Position numbers and translations under genes: made by a program
Assembly: GCF_020400655.1 (NCBI RefSeq)
Contig: NZ_JAINRC010000002.1
Location: 590,010 to 654,009, forward strand
Source of the DNA: Streptomyces spinosus
Lineage (GTDB): Bacteria; Actinomycetota; Actinomycetes; Streptomycetales; Streptomycetaceae
DNA: 64,000 nt
Direction of reading: 5' to 3'
Part shown: piece by piece, positions 36,946 through 45,768 of the stretch
Layout of the letters: every line of letters begins with the position of its first letter
Position numbering within the stretch: the first letter of the stretch is position 1
Notes under the pieces: generated by a model
Seen by the model: only the letters and a program-made list of their open reading frames with translations
Databases searched by the model: none
What the model was told of the DNA's origin: nothing

Positions 36946-37578
36946 TCCCGCCGTCAGCTCGGTCAGTTCCGCCAGCGGCAGGGTGTGCTGGGTGTGGAGT
37001 ACCTTCGCGCGCAGGTAGCGGACGTTGTGGGCGGTGGTGAAGACACCGGTCGGCACCCGGTCCCGTACCGCGATCCCCAGCGAGCGCAGCTGTTCGGCCT
37101 TGTCGGGGTTGTTGGAGAGCAGGTCGAGCTCGGTGATGCCGAGGGCACCGAGCATCTGGGCGGCCGCCGTGTAGTCGCGGGCGTCCTCCGGCAGGCCGAG
37201 GGCGGCGTTCGCCGCGTAGGTGTCGAGACCCTGGTCCTGGAGGGCGTACGCGTCGAGCTTGTTGTACAGGCCGATGCCCCGGCCCTCCTGGCGGAGGTAG
37301 AGCAGGACGCCGCCCCGGCCGGCGATGCGCTCGACCGCCTCGCGCAGCTGCGGTCCGCAGTCGCAGCGGGCCGAGCCGAAGACGTCCCCGGTCAGGCACT
37401 CCGAGTGCAGGCGCACCAGCGGGACCGGGCCGGGCTCGCCGAGGACGACGGCGAGGTGTTCCCGGCCGTCGGTGAGGCCGTGGAAGGTGACGAGTTCGGC
37501 GTCGGTGCCGTAGCCGTCGGCGAAACGCAGCGGTACCCGGACGCGGGCGCGCGGGGTGGCGGCGGGGATGTCGGGCAT
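36943..37578 (-). CDS. ribA: GTP cyclohydrolase II
   Basis: A 211-residue enzyme that converts GTP to the 2,5-diamino-ribosylaminopyrimidinone phosphate and formate, the entry step to riboflavin and to several antibiotics. Zinc ligands Cys61, Cys72 and Cys74 (GSARCDCG), the YLRQEGRGIGL loop and LLSNNPDKAEQL are all present. It is stand-alone, lacking the RibB half found in the fused ribBA. I chose the ATG at 37578 for its GGAGG site. It is controlled probably by the neighbouring MarR protein, with palindromes in its upstream region. Confidence 0.95.
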   Translation of the reverse strand: MPDIPAATPRARVRVPLRFADGYGTDAELVTFHGLTDGREHLAVVLGEPGPVPLVRLHSECLTGDVFGSARCDCGPQLREAVERIAGRGGVLLYLRQEGRGIGLYNKLDAYALQDQGLDTYAANAALGLPEDARDYTAAAQMLGALGITELDLLSNNPDKAEQLRSLGIAVRDRVPTGVFTTAHNVRYLRAKVLHTQHTLPLAELTELTAG

Positions 37579-37598
37579 GCGGGTCCTCCGGGACGGTT

Positions 37599-37656
37599 GC
37601 TTCAGATTTGAAGCAGCGGTTCGCATGGACCCTACTCCTGCTTAAAAGTTAAAGCA
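37599..37656. promoter_or_regulatory. Candidate MarR operators upstream of ribA
   Basis: Two AT-rich inverted repeats: GCTTCA-gatt-TGAAGC at 37599-37614 and TGCTT-N8-AAGCA at 37639-37656. The sequence between marR and the reductase gene carries a related AAGTTT-N5-AAACTT at about 38273-38289. Confidence 0.6.
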
Positions 37657-37731
37657 ATTGGGGACTTGGCGGCCCGGCCCGCTCGGCGCCAGGCCCGAGG
37701 TGCCGCCCGGCAGGACGCCCGAGGCTCCCGC

Positions 37732-38259
37732 TCAGGAGGACGCCGGCGGTGACGAGCACGACGAACGGCGCCGCCAGGGAACGTCCTCGGCACCGGACCG
37801 GTCGTCCTCGCCCTGGAGCCCGCGCGCGATCCCCGTGCAGATCTCCTCCAGCTGCCCCACCTGCTCCGGGGTGAGCCGGTCGAACAGGGTGCTGCGGACC
37901 GTCTCGACGTGCCCGGGTGCCGTACGCTCCAGGACGGCGACCCCCTCGTCCGTGAGCACGGCGAGCGAGCTGCGCCTGTCCCAGCGGCAGGTCTCCCGGC
38001 GCACCAGTCCGTCCCGTTCCAGCCGGGTCACCACGTACGTGAGCCGGCTGCGGGTGATCTTCAGCGTCTCGGCGAGATCGGTCATGCGCAGCCGCCGGTC
38101 GGGGGCGTCGGAGAGGTTGGCCAGCACCGAGTAGAACAGGTGCGGCATGCCGCCCTCCTGCTGGAGCTGCCGGTCGATGGCGTCCTCCAGGAGGCGGGAG
38201 GCGGCCATGTAGGCGCGCCAGGCGCGCTGCTCCTCGGGTGTGAGCCAGCGGGTCGTCAT
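37732..38259 (-). CDS. MarR-family regulator
   Basis: A 175-residue winged-helix regulator. The DNA-binding core is RLRMTDLAETLKITRSRLTYVVTRLERDGLVRR (about 55-87), followed by the wing with RRSSLAVLTDEG. It lies between ribA and the RibD-like gene. It is divergent from the RibD-like gene and reads the same way as ribA. Palindromes with AAGTTT/AAACTT and related arms lie upstream of both neighbours, so it probably controls both, perhaps in response to a flavin or pathway intermediate (inference). Confidence 0.88.
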   Translation of the reverse strand: MTTRWLTPEEQRAWRAYMAASRLLEDAIDRQLQQEGGMPHLFYSVLANLSDAPDRRLRMTDLAETLKITRSRLTYVVTRLERDGLVRRETCRWDRRSSLAVLTDEGVAVLERTAPGHVETVRSTLFDRLTPEQVGQLEEICTGIARGLQGEDDRSGAEDVPWRRRSSCSSPPASS

Positions 38260-38341
38260 GCCTCCAGTGTAAGTTTGTTTAAAACTTGAACAAGCTCGTC
38301 CGCCGGGCGGGCGAGGTCCGCCTCAGGAAGAGAGGGCGCCG

Positions 38342-39472
38342 ATGCCCCTGCCGTACGTGCTGCTGTCCGCCGCCGTCTCCCTCGACGGCTATCTGGACGA
38401 CACCGGTCCCGACCGCCTGCTGCTGTCCGGCCCGGCCGACTTCGACCGGGTCGACGCGGTACGGGCCTCGGCCGACGCGATCCTCGTCGGCGCCGGGACG
38501 ATCCGTGCCGACAACCCCCGCCTGCTGGTCAACTCCGCCGAACGGCGCGCGGACCGGGTGGCACGGGGCGAGCCGGAGTACCCGCTGAAGGTCACGGTCA
38601 CGGCCACCGGCGACCTCGATCCGGACGCGAAGTTCTGGCACACCGGCGGCGACAAGATCGTCTACACCACCGACCAGGGCGCCGAGCGGGCCGCCCGCCG
38701 CCTCGGGCGCAGCGCCGACGTCGTCCCGCTCGGTCCCGACCTGGACTGGCGGGCCCTGCTGGAGCACCTGCACGACGTGCGCGGTGTCGGCCGCCTGATG
38801 GTGGAGGGCGGCGGCACGGTCCACACCCAGCTGCTGCACCAGGGCCTCGCCGACGAGCTCCAGCTGGTCCTCGCCCCGCTGTTCGTCGGCGATCCCGCGG
38901 CGCCCCGCCTGTTCGGGCCGGGGGCCTACCAGCCCGGACGGCTGCGCCTGCTCGACACCCGCCGGATCGAGGACGTCGTGCTGATGCGGTACGTGCCGAC
39001 GGCCCCCGGCACCGGGGCGGTCGCCACCGCCGCCGACCGCCACTGGCTGCGGACCGCCTGTGAACTGGCGGCGCTGTGTCCGCCGTCGGAGACGGCGTTC
39101 AGCGTCGGTGCGGTGGTCGTGGCCGCCGACGGCACGGAACTGGCCCGGGGTCATTCGCGGGAGGGCGCCGATCCCGTCGTCCACGCGGAGGAGGCGGCGC
39201 TCGCGAAGATCGGCGCGGACGACGCGCGGCTGGCCGGTGCCACCGTGTACAGCAGCCTGGAGCCCTGCGCCCGGCGTGCGTCCCGTCCGGCACCGTGTGC
39301 CGAGCTGATCCTCGGGGCGGGGGTGCGCAGGGTGGTCACCGCCTGGCGCGAGCCGGACACGTTCGTGGCGGGGGCCGACGGGACCGGGGTCCTGGCCGCG
39401 GGGGGCGCGCGGGTCGTCGTGCTGCCCGAGCTGGAGGAGCAGGCCAAGGCACCCAACGCCCACCTGCTGTGA
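38342..39472 (+). CDS. RibD-like bifunctional protein with reversed domain order
   Basis: A 376-residue enzyme with a reductase domain first (about 1-220: VSLDGYLDD, VGAGTIRADNPRLL, MVEGGGTVHTQLL) and a deaminase domain second (about 228-376). The deaminase has HAEEAAL (His281, Glu283) and the zinc cysteines Cys309 and Cys319. In normal RibD the deaminase is N-terminal. Together the two domains would deaminate and reduce the RibA product. It is close to ribA and marR, so these three may form a small secondary pyrimidine/flavin pathway. An independent reductase and deaminase fused for another substrate is the alternative. Confidence 0.85.
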   Translation: MPLPYVLLSAAVSLDGYLDDTGPDRLLLSGPADFDRVDAVRASADAILVGAGTIRADNPRLLVNSAERRADRVARGEPEYPLKVTVTATGDLDPDAKFWHTGGDKIVYTTDQGAERAARRLGRSADVVPLGPDLDWRALLEHLHDVRGVGRLMVEGGGTVHTQLLHQGLADELQLVLAPLFVGDPAAPRLFGPGAYQPGRLRLLDTRRIEDVVLMRYVPTAPGTGAVATAADRHWLRTACELAALCPPSETAFSVGAVVVAADGTELARGHSREGADPVVHAEEAALAKIGADDARLAGATVYSSLEPCARRASRPAPCAELILGAGVRRVVTAWREPDTFVAGADGTGVLAAGGARVVVLPELEEQAKAPNAHLL

Positions 39473-39573
39473 GCGCCCGCCCGCCCGCCGGGCCCCCCGG
39501 CGGGCGGGCGCGTCACGACCGGTCACGCGGTTCCCCGCGCCCCTCGCGGGGCACCGGGGCGGCCCGGGAACGA

Positions 39574-39610
39574 CTCAGGGCCCGGAATCCTGGGGATTCC
39601 GGGCCCTGAG
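39574..39610 (-). terminator. tRNA-fMet terminator
   Basis: A perfect 17-bp stem (ctcagggcccggaatcc and its complement) with loop tgg. It lies just beyond the tRNA 3' end and probably also ends transcription from the RibD-like gene. Confidence 0.9.
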
Positions 39611-39617
39611 CCTTCAG

Positions 39618-39691
39618 TAGCGGGGACAGGATTTGAACCTGCGACCTCTGGGTTATGAGCCCAGCGAGCTACCGAGCTGCTCCACCCCGCG
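39618..39691 (-). tRNA. Initiator tRNA-fMet (anticodon CAU)
   Basis: A 74-base cloverleaf. The anticodon loop is CTCATAA, on a stem with the three G-C pairs (GGG/CCC) that mark initiators. The first acceptor position is a C-U mismatch, another initiator mark. The discriminator is A. Confidence 0.93.
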
Positions 39692-39815
39692 TCGTTGTGA
39701 CTCCAGTGTACGCCATGCGCGGGACCGCTCGCACACCCCTTTCGGCCCACACCGGTCGCCGCCCGTCCCGGGGCCCGGAAAGCTGGAGGCACGTCGGACA
39801 AGCGGGAGACACGCG

Positions 39816-40997
39816 GTGCGCCCTGGAAAGGTGGAGGAGACCCCGTACGCCAGGGCGGGCGGCCGGCTCCCCGGCGACCCCGTGCCCGACCCGGGGCTCG
39901 GTGACGAACCCGTGCCGGTGCGCGCCCGCCGCCGCCCGGGCCCCCGTGCCCTGGCCGGGGCCCTGCCCGCCCTGCTCGTCGCCTGCGGTGCCCTGTACGG
40001 CCTGCTCGCCCCGGACGACTTCACCGCCGTCCCGTTCTTCACCGCGGCCCCGCTGGTCGCCGCGCCCCTGTCCTCGCTGCGCACCACGGTCCTGACCGGC
40101 CTCGTCTCCCTCGCCGCCGCCTACTGCGTGCACACCGACGCCGGGGCCCATCCCACCGTGGGCACCCTCACCGACGTGGTCACCGTCGCCACGGTCGCCC
40201 TGCTGGCCGTCGCCATCAACCGCGTGGTCCGCCGGGGCGACCGGCGGCTCGCCTCCGCCCGCGAGATCGCCGAGGCCGCCCAGCGGGCCGTCCTGCCGGA
40301 ACCGGACGAGCGGATCGGCGGCTACGAGATCGCCGCCTGCTACGAGGCGGCACGGCAGGACGCGTTCATCGGCGGCGACCTGTACGCGGTGCAGGACAGC
40401 CCGTACGGCCTCCGGCTGGTCGTCGGGGACGTGCGCGGCAAGGGCATGGGCGCGGTCGCCGCGGTGGCCGTGGTGATCGGCGCGTTCCGGGAGGCGGCCG
40501 AGCAGGAGGCCACGCTGGAGGCGGTCGCCGAACGGCTGGAGCGGGCGCTGGCCCGCGAGGGCACCCGGCGCGACGGGATCGACGCCTTCGAGGGGTTCAC
40601 CACCGCGGTCCTCGCCGAACTCCCGCACGGCGACGGCGCCGTACGGATCGTCAACCGCGGCCATCCGCCGCCGCTGCTGCTGCGCGCCGACGGCACCCTG
40701 CGCACCCTGGCCCCCGCCGAGCCCGCGCTGCCGCTCGGCATGGGCGACCTCGGCATCTGGCCGGACCGGGCCACCGAGACCGCCTTCCCGAGCGGCGCGA
40801 CCCTGCTGTTCCACACCGACGGCCTGTCCGAGGCCCGGGACGCCCACGGCCGGTTCTACGACCCCGAACGACGGCTCGCCGGGCGCACCTTCGACGGCCC
40901 GGCGGCACTGGTCGGCCGGCTCGCCGAGGAGGCGCGCCGGCACTCCGGGGGCGGCATGGCCGACGACATGGCGCTGCTCGCCGTGCGGCGGCCCTGA
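39816..40997 (+). CDS. Membrane-bound PP2C (SpoIIE-type) phosphatase
   Basis: A 393-residue protein. GTG start preceded by GCGGGAGAC. The N-terminal part (about 45-135) has three to four transmembrane helices. The C-terminal part (about 150-393) is a SpoIIE/PP2C phosphatase with AQRAVLPEPDERIGGYE, IGGDLYAV, VVGDVRGKGMGA, and FHTDGLSEARD before MADDMALLAV. Such enzymes dephosphorylate anti-anti-sigma factors and so set sigma-factor activity in response to membrane signals. The partner is not encoded here. Confidence 0.92.
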   Translation: MRPGKVEETPYARAGGRLPGDPVPDPGLGDEPVPVRARRRPGPRALAGALPALLVACGALYGLLAPDDFTAVPFFTAAPLVAAPLSSLRTTVLTGLVSLAAAYCVHTDAGAHPTVGTLTDVVTVATVALLAVAINRVVRRGDRRLASAREIAEAAQRAVLPEPDERIGGYEIAACYEAARQDAFIGGDLYAVQDSPYGLRLVVGDVRGKGMGAVAAVAVVIGAFREAAEQEATLEAVAERLERALAREGTRRDGIDAFEGFTTAVLAELPHGDGAVRIVNRGHPPPLLLRADGTLRTLAPAEPALPLGMGDLGIWPDRATETAFPSGATLLFHTDGLSEARDAHGRFYDPERRLAGRTFDGPAALVGRLAEEARRHSGGGMADDMALLAVRRP

Positions 40998-40999
40998 AC

Positions 41000-41014
41000 G
41001 TCACCGAAGGTGAC
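41000..41014 (+). terminator. Small palindrome after the PP2C gene
   Basis: The inverted repeat GTCACC-gaa-GGTGAC lies two bases after the stop codon. It is either a weak terminator or a protein-binding site. Confidence 0.35.
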
Positions 41015-41249
41015 CGGACGACCGCCGTGCGCATAACGTCTGAGTCACCATCAAAACCGAAAGTGACTGCTGAACGGGACGGATGCTCGGCCAACTCGCC
41101 CGGTTTGGCGCGGTAGTGGCCGAAAGCTCCGCCGTCAAAGACGCGAATGATCAAGCCGAACGGCTTGGAAAGTGACTGTCGGGTCTATTAACGTTCGATA
41201 ACGCAGCGCGGTCGTCACAGCCGTCACAAGAGGCGGCTCCGTGCGCACG

Positions 41250-41402
41250 CGCCTAATCCCGCAAGGGAGCCGGGGAACCACCACCTTGGGGTGAATCACG
41301 CGAACGCCGTCGTGAACTCGCGAAGTCCACGACCGGTATACGCGCGTAGGAGACCTTCCTGCTCCGAACCCGTCAGCTAACCCGGTAGGCGAAAGGAAGG
41401 AA
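41250..41402 (+). promoter_or_regulatory. c-di-AMP riboswitch (ydaO/yuaA type)
   Basis: The leader before the M23 peptidase gene has the conserved blocks of this riboswitch: CGCAAGGGAGCCGGGGAACC, then GGGGTGAATC, then TAGGAGACCTTCCTGCTCCG and CCCGTCAGCTAACCCGGTAGG followed by AAGGAAGGA. In actinobacteria this class sits ahead of cell-wall peptidase genes such as rpfA and NlpC/P60 or M23 genes. It turns expression off when c-di-AMP binds. The rest of 40998-41249 is an upstream promoter region (possible -10 TATTAA near 41187). Confidence 0.9.
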
Positions 41403-41416
41403 AGGAGTACGCCCGC

Positions 41417-42454
41417 GTGGCGTCCAACCGGCCTGCCCCAGAAGCCCCGTTCATGCCGGCACAGCGCGAGCCCGAGACCTTCGGGTACGGCGCCTACCGC
41501 GCCGAGGAGGGCCCCTGGGAGGAGTGGAACCCCACCGAGGAGTCCGTCGCCCCGGTGCGCGGCCGGCACCGCGTCGCCAAGCAGCGCGGCGGCTTCGCGC
41601 GCAGCTCCACCGTCCTGGGCGTCGGCGTCATGGCCGCGGTCGGCGCGGGCGGCATGGCCAGCGCCAACACCGGCAAGCCGCCGGTCTCCATCTCCCTGCC
41701 GGACCTGCCCTCGGTCGGCTCCCTCTTCCACGACGACTCCGCCGACGCCCACCCGGCCGAGGCCGCCACGGCCACGCTCAGCACCGTCGGCGTGACCACG
41801 GCCGCCGGCGAGGACAGTGCCGACGCGGGCGAGGCGCTGCGCAACCGGATCATGGCCCAGGCCGAGCAGCAGCAGGGCCAGGCCGAGAGCAGGGCCACCG
41901 CCGCCGCGGTCGCCGTCGCCGAGAAGCAGAGCGCCGACGCCGCCGCCCAGGCCGAGAAGGAGGCCGCCGCGCAGGCCGCCGCGGCCAAGGAGAAGGCCGA
42001 GGCCGCCGCCGCGAAGAAGGCGGAGCAGGAGCGGCTGGCGAAGCTGGCCGAGCAGTACACGCTGCCCACCTCCTCGTACACGATCACCTCGACCTTCGGC
42101 CAGGCCGGCGGGATGTGGTCCTCCGGCTACCACACCGGTCTCGACTTCGCCGCTCCCACCGGCACCCTGATCAAGGCCGTGCACAGCGGCACGATCACCG
42201 AGGCGGGCTGGGCCGGCTCCTACGGCTACCGCACGATCCTCACCCTGGACGACGGCACCGAGCTGTGGTTCTGCCACCAGTCCTCGATCAGCGTCTCCGT
42301 CGGCCAGAAGGTCACCACCGGCGAGGTCATCGGCCGTGTCGGCGCCACCGGCAACGTCACCGGGCCGCACGTCCACATCGAGGTCCACCCCGACGGCCAG
42401 GCCACCGGCATCGACCCCATGGCGTGGCTGCGCGGCAAGGGCCTCAACCCCTGA
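41417..42454 (+). CDS. M23-family peptidoglycan endopeptidase
   Basis: A 345-residue exported cell-wall hydrolase. A long N-terminal extension (about 1-58) precedes the hydrophobic signal segment (RSSTVLGVGVMAAVGAGGMA). An Ala/Glu/Lys-rich coiled coil (about 130-210) leads to the LytM/M23 domain. Zinc ligands are His239 and Asp243 (HTGLD) and His320 (HVHIE). It cleaves peptide cross-bridges. Expression is under a c-di-AMP riboswitch, which ties wall turnover to osmotic or envelope state. GTG start with AAGGAAGGAAAGGAG upstream. Confidence 0.94.
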   Translation: MASNRPAPEAPFMPAQREPETFGYGAYRAEEGPWEEWNPTEESVAPVRGRHRVAKQRGGFARSSTVLGVGVMAAVGAGGMASANTGKPPVSISLPDLPSVGSLFHDDSADAHPAEAATATLSTVGVTTAAGEDSADAGEALRNRIMAQAEQQQGQAESRATAAAVAVAEKQSADAAAQAEKEAAAQAAAAKEKAEAAAAKKAEQERLAKLAEQYTLPTSSYTITSTFGQAGGMWSSGYHTGLDFAAPTGTLIKAVHSGTITEAGWAGSYGYRTILTLDDGTELWFCHQSSISVSVGQKVTTGEVIGRVGATGNVTGPHVHIEVHPDGQATGIDPMAWLRGKGLNP

Positions 42455-42548
42455 CGGTCCCGTCCCACGGGATTCTTTGCGAGGTCTTGGCGGGGGCTCC
42501 GCCCCGGCGGTGGGATGCGATCACCCACCGCCGGTGTTGCCATGACGT

Positions 42549-43493
42549 ATGACATCACTTCGTAAGCTCGGCTCCTCCGGTCTCGAGGTCTTCCCGCTCT
42601 GCCTCGGCGGCAACGTCTTCGGCTGGACCGCCGACGAACGGACCTCCTTCGCCGTCCTCGACGCCTACACCGCGGCGGGCGGCAACTTCGTCGACACCGC
42701 CGACTCCTACTCCGCCTGGGTCGAGGGCAACCAGGGCGGCGAGTCGGAGACGATCATCGGCAAGTGGGTCAAGGCCCGCGGCAACCGCTCCGAGGTCGTC
42801 ATCGCCACCAAGGTCAGCCAGCACCCGGAGTACCAGGGCCTGTCCGCGGCCAACATCAAGGCCGCGGCCGACGCCTCCCTGCGCCGCCTGGGCACCGACC
42901 ACATCGACCTCTACTACACCCACTTCGACAAGCCCGAGGTGCCGGTCGAGGAGATCATCGGCGCGCTGGACGAGCTGGTGAGGGCCGGGAAGGTCCGGCA
43001 CATCGCCGCCTCCAACATCAGCCCCGAGCGGCTGCGGGCCTCCCTGGACTTCTCCGACCGCGAGGGCCTCGCCCGCTACGTCGCCGTCCAGCCGCACTAC
43101 AACCTGGTCTCGCGGGACACCTACGAGGGCCCGTTGCAGGACCTCGTCGCCCGTGAGGGCCTGTCCGCCGTCCCGTACTTCTCCCTCGCCTCGGGCTTCC
43201 TGACCGGCAAGTACCGGCCCGGTACGACCGTCGACAGCGCCCGCGCCGAAGGAGCCCGGAAGCACGCGGAGTCCGAGCGCGGCCGGAAGGTCCTCGCGGC
43301 CCTGGACGAGATCGCGGCGGCCCACGGGGCCCCGGTCGCCACGGTGGCCCTGGCCTGGCTCGCCGCCCAGCCCACGGTCACGGCCCCGATCGCCTCGGCG
43401 AGGACGGTGGAACAGCTCCCGGCGCTGCTGGGGGTCGCGGAGCTGAAGCTGACGGAGGCCGAGGTGACCCGGCTGACGGAGGCGTCCGCCTAG
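42549..43493 (+). CDS. Aldo/keto reductase
   Basis: A 314-residue NADPH-dependent oxidoreductase with the TIM-barrel signature: NFVDTADSYS (about 39-48, catalytic Asp and Tyr), GKWVKARGNRSEVVIATKVS (catalytic Lys), HIDLYYTHFDKP and VRHIAASNISPERL. It reduces aldehydes or ketones of unknown identity. Its TAG stop is the first three bases of a half copy (43491-43510) of the repeat end seen at 36782-36945. Confidence 0.92.
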   Translation: MTSLRKLGSSGLEVFPLCLGGNVFGWTADERTSFAVLDAYTAAGGNFVDTADSYSAWVEGNQGGESETIIGKWVKARGNRSEVVIATKVSQHPEYQGLSAANIKAAADASLRRLGTDHIDLYYTHFDKPEVPVEEIIGALDELVRAGKVRHIAASNISPERLRASLDFSDREGLARYVAVQPHYNLVSRDTYEGPLQDLVAREGLSAVPYFSLASGFLTGKYRPGTTVDSARAEGARKHAESERGRKVLAALDEIAAAHGAPVATVALAWLAAQPTVTAPIASARTVEQLPALLGVAELKLTEAEVTRLTEASA

Positions 43494-43510
43494 GGTCTTT
43501 CGTTCGGATC
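43491..43510. repeat. Half copy of the palindromic repeat end
   Basis: TAGGGTCTTTCGTTCGGATC matches the right end of the 36782-36945 element with one mismatch in twenty. It starts exactly at the aldo/keto reductase stop codon. No matching second arm is seen nearby. Confidence 0.7.
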
Positions 43511-43535
43511 GTCCGGCGTCGCGCGGTCCTGCGGT

Positions 43536-43555
43536 GCCGACGAAGCCCCGTCGGC
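43536..43555. terminator. Hairpin between the aldo/keto reductase and PrsW genes
   Basis: A 7-bp stem gccgacg/cgtcggc with a 6-base loop lies between convergent genes. Confidence 0.55.
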
Positions 43556-43563
43556 CCCCGTGA

Positions 43564-44859
43564 CTACGTCCGGTACGGGTTGTACGCGGGATACGGAACC
43601 GCCGGATGCCCGTACGGCGTCGGCCCCCAGAACACCGGCGCGGGAACCGACGCCCTGCTCGCGTACTCCAGCGCGGGCCGGGCCACGTCCCTGCGCTTCC
43701 ACAGCTCGTCCAGCAGCTCACGCTCCCGGACGACGAAGTCGGGGCCGGCCTTGCCCCGGCGCCCCCGGTGCCGCAGGAACGCCAGCGAGGTCGCGTACGC
43801 CTCGTACCGGGCCACCTCCCGCGCCGCCTGGCGCCCGTGGTGGTGCCGGGCGTAGTCCCGGGCCATCCGGCGCGCCCGCATCGACCCGAGCGCGAACGGC
43901 TCGGCCGGGCCCAGCCACCCGGCCAGCACATACGGGGGCAGCTCCGCCCGCACGGTCCGCAGCTCCCGCTGCCGGGTCCAGACCGCGAGCCAGGTCACCA
44001 CCGCGAACACGGGCACCATGAAGGCGCCGTAGACGGCGAAGAAGCCGTACTCGCCGAAGGTGGAGGAGCCGTTCCAGAAGGCGTGCATGCCCATCGCGAG
44101 CAGCAGCCCGCAGAGCGGCAGCAGCACCCGCCGCGCGTGCTGCCGCTCGGCGGACAGCGCGGCGACGCCGAAGCCGATGCCGGTGAGGACGGTGAACAGG
44201 GGGTGCGCGAACGGGGACATCACGATGCGCACGAAGAAGGTGGCGGCGGTGACGGAGGCGATGCCGCTGTCGCCGGTGAGCTGGTCGGTCCCGAAGGCCG
44301 TACCGAGGTAGAGGATGTTCTCGGTGAACGCGAACCCGGTGGCGGTGACGCCCGCTATCACCACCCCGTCCACGATCCCGGTGAAGTCACGCCGGCGGAA
44401 GAGGAACACCAGCAGGACGGCGGCGGCCTTCGCGGACTCCTCCACGATCGGCGCTATCACGGTGGCGCCCAGCGTGTCGGCACTGGCCGGGTCCGCGGTC
44501 GAGGTGGCGATCCACTTGGTCGCGAAGCTGTTGGCCACGATGGCTATCAGCGCCGCCGCACAGGCCCCCCAGGCGAAGGAGAAGACCAGATTCCGCCAGG
44601 GGCCCGGCTCCACCCGGTCCAGCCACCGGAAGGCGGCCATCAGCCAGGGCACGGGCAGTACGGCCAGTCCGAGGCCGACGAGGAAGCCCTCCGTGCCCGT
44701 CTGCCGCCGTACGAGGGCGAGGATGACCAGGCCGGACAGGGCCAGCAGGGAACTCAGCGCCCCGTACCGCACCCACCTGCGCTGCCACCAGTGCGGGTGG
44801 CGCAGCACACCGTCGCCGGGGCTCGGGGGGTACGGCGGAAACGGAGGACTGGTGGCCAC
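43564..44859 (-). CDS. PrsW-family intramembrane metalloprotease
   Basis: A 431-residue membrane protein with about eight helices (residues 25-300). It carries the PrsW motifs: PIVEESAKAAAVLLVF (EExxK, about 140-155), FAFTENILYLG (ExxxN) and GMHAFWNGSS with the histidine near residue 256. PrsW proteases cut anti-sigma factors within the membrane, as with RsiW in Bacillus. The long charged C-terminal tail (about 320-431) is cytoplasmic. Its target is unknown. The ECF/anti-sigma fusion at 55117-57072 is a possible but untested substrate. Confidence 0.9.
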   Translation of the reverse strand: MATSPPFPPYPPSPGDGVLRHPHWWQRRWVRYGALSSLLALSGLVILALVRRQTGTEGFLVGLGLAVLPVPWLMAAFRWLDRVEPGPWRNLVFSFAWGACAAALIAIVANSFATKWIATSTADPASADTLGATVIAPIVEESAKAAAVLLVFLFRRRDFTGIVDGVVIAGVTATGFAFTENILYLGTAFGTDQLTGDSGIASVTAATFFVRIVMSPFAHPLFTVLTGIGFGVAALSAERQHARRVLLPLCGLLLAMGMHAFWNGSSTFGEYGFFAVYGAFMVPVFAVVTWLAVWTRQRELRTVRAELPPYVLAGWLGPAEPFALGSMRARRMARDYARHHHGRQAAREVARYEAYATSLAFLRHRGRRGKAGPDFVVRERELLDELWKRRDVARPALEYASRASVPAPVFWGPTPYGHPAVPYPAYNPYRT

Positions 44860-44901
44860 GGCATCGACCCTAACGGTGGCGGGACGAGGGGCTGGAGCGG
44901 A

Positions 44902-45735
44902 TTATCGGTCCAGCTCAGCGGTGCTGTGCGGTACGCGCCGGAACAGCAGGTCGTTCACCACATGTCCCTTGTCCAGTCCCTGTCCCTCGAAACGGGTCAG
45001 TGGCCGGAACTCCGGGCGCGGCGCGAAACCGCCGTCCGGCTGGGTGTTCTCGAAGCCGGGGTGGGCGGTGAGCACGTCCAGCATCTGCTCGGCGTACGGC
45101 TCCCAGTCGGTCGCGCAGTGCAGGAGCGCGCCCGGCCTCATCCGGGACGCGGCGAGCGTGAGGAACTCGGGCTGGATGAGCCGCCGCTTGTGGTGCCGCT
45201 TCTTGGGCCAGGGGTCGGGGAAGTAGACGCGCAGCCCGTCCAGCGAGTCGGGGCGGAGCATCTCCCGGAGCAGGATGATCGCGTCGCCGTTGCCCACCCG
45301 GACGTTGGACAGGCCGTTGCGGTCGGCGAGACCCAGCAGGTTGCCCTGGCCGGGGGTGTGCACGTCGACGGCCAGGATGTTGGTGTCCGGGTCGCCCGCG
45401 GCCATCCGCGCGGTGGCCTCGCCCATCCCGAACCCGATCTCCAGGACCACGGGCCGGTCGTTGCCGAACAGCTCGGCGAGGTCGATCACCCGCTGCCCGT
45501 CGATGTCCAGCCCCCACTTGGGCCACAGCCGCTGCAAGGCATCGGCCTGCCCGGTCGTCACCCGGCTCCGCCGCGGCTGAAAGCTCCGGATCCGCCGCTC
45601 GAAGTGCGACCCGGCCGGATCGGCCTTGGGCCCGTCGGGGAAGCGCGGCTCGCCCTTGGCCCGGGTGTGCGGGACGGGGACACCGGGGCTGTGGGGGGCC
45701 GGGGGCGGGGCGGGGGCGTTCAGGGAGTCAGACAC
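44902..45735 (-). CDS. trmB: tRNA (guanine-N7-)-methyltransferase
   Basis: A 277-residue SAM-dependent enzyme that makes 7-methylguanosine at position 46 of tRNA. The SAM site is LEIGFGMGEATA. The catalytic and tRNA-binding signature is VYFPDPWPKKRHHKRRL, and RPLTRFEGQGL is near the end. The N-terminal 45 residues are Pro-rich and unlike the family, so this is a longer-than-usual form, common in Streptomyces. The gene reads the same way as the PrsW gene downstream. Confidence 0.95.
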   Translation of the reverse strand: MSDSLNAPAPPPAPHSPGVPVPHTRAKGEPRFPDGPKADPAGSHFERRIRSFQPRRSRVTTGQADALQRLWPKWGLDIDGQRVIDLAELFGNDRPVVLEIGFGMGEATARMAAGDPDTNILAVDVHTPGQGNLLGLADRNGLSNVRVGNGDAIILLREMLRPDSLDGLRVYFPDPWPKKRHHKRRLIQPEFLTLAASRMRPGALLHCATDWEPYAEQMLDVLTAHPGFENTQPDGGFAPRPEFRPLTRFEGQGLDKGHVVNDLLFRRVPHSTAELDR

Positions 45736-45768
45736 AGTACGACCGATTTTACGGGTGCCGACGGGCCG

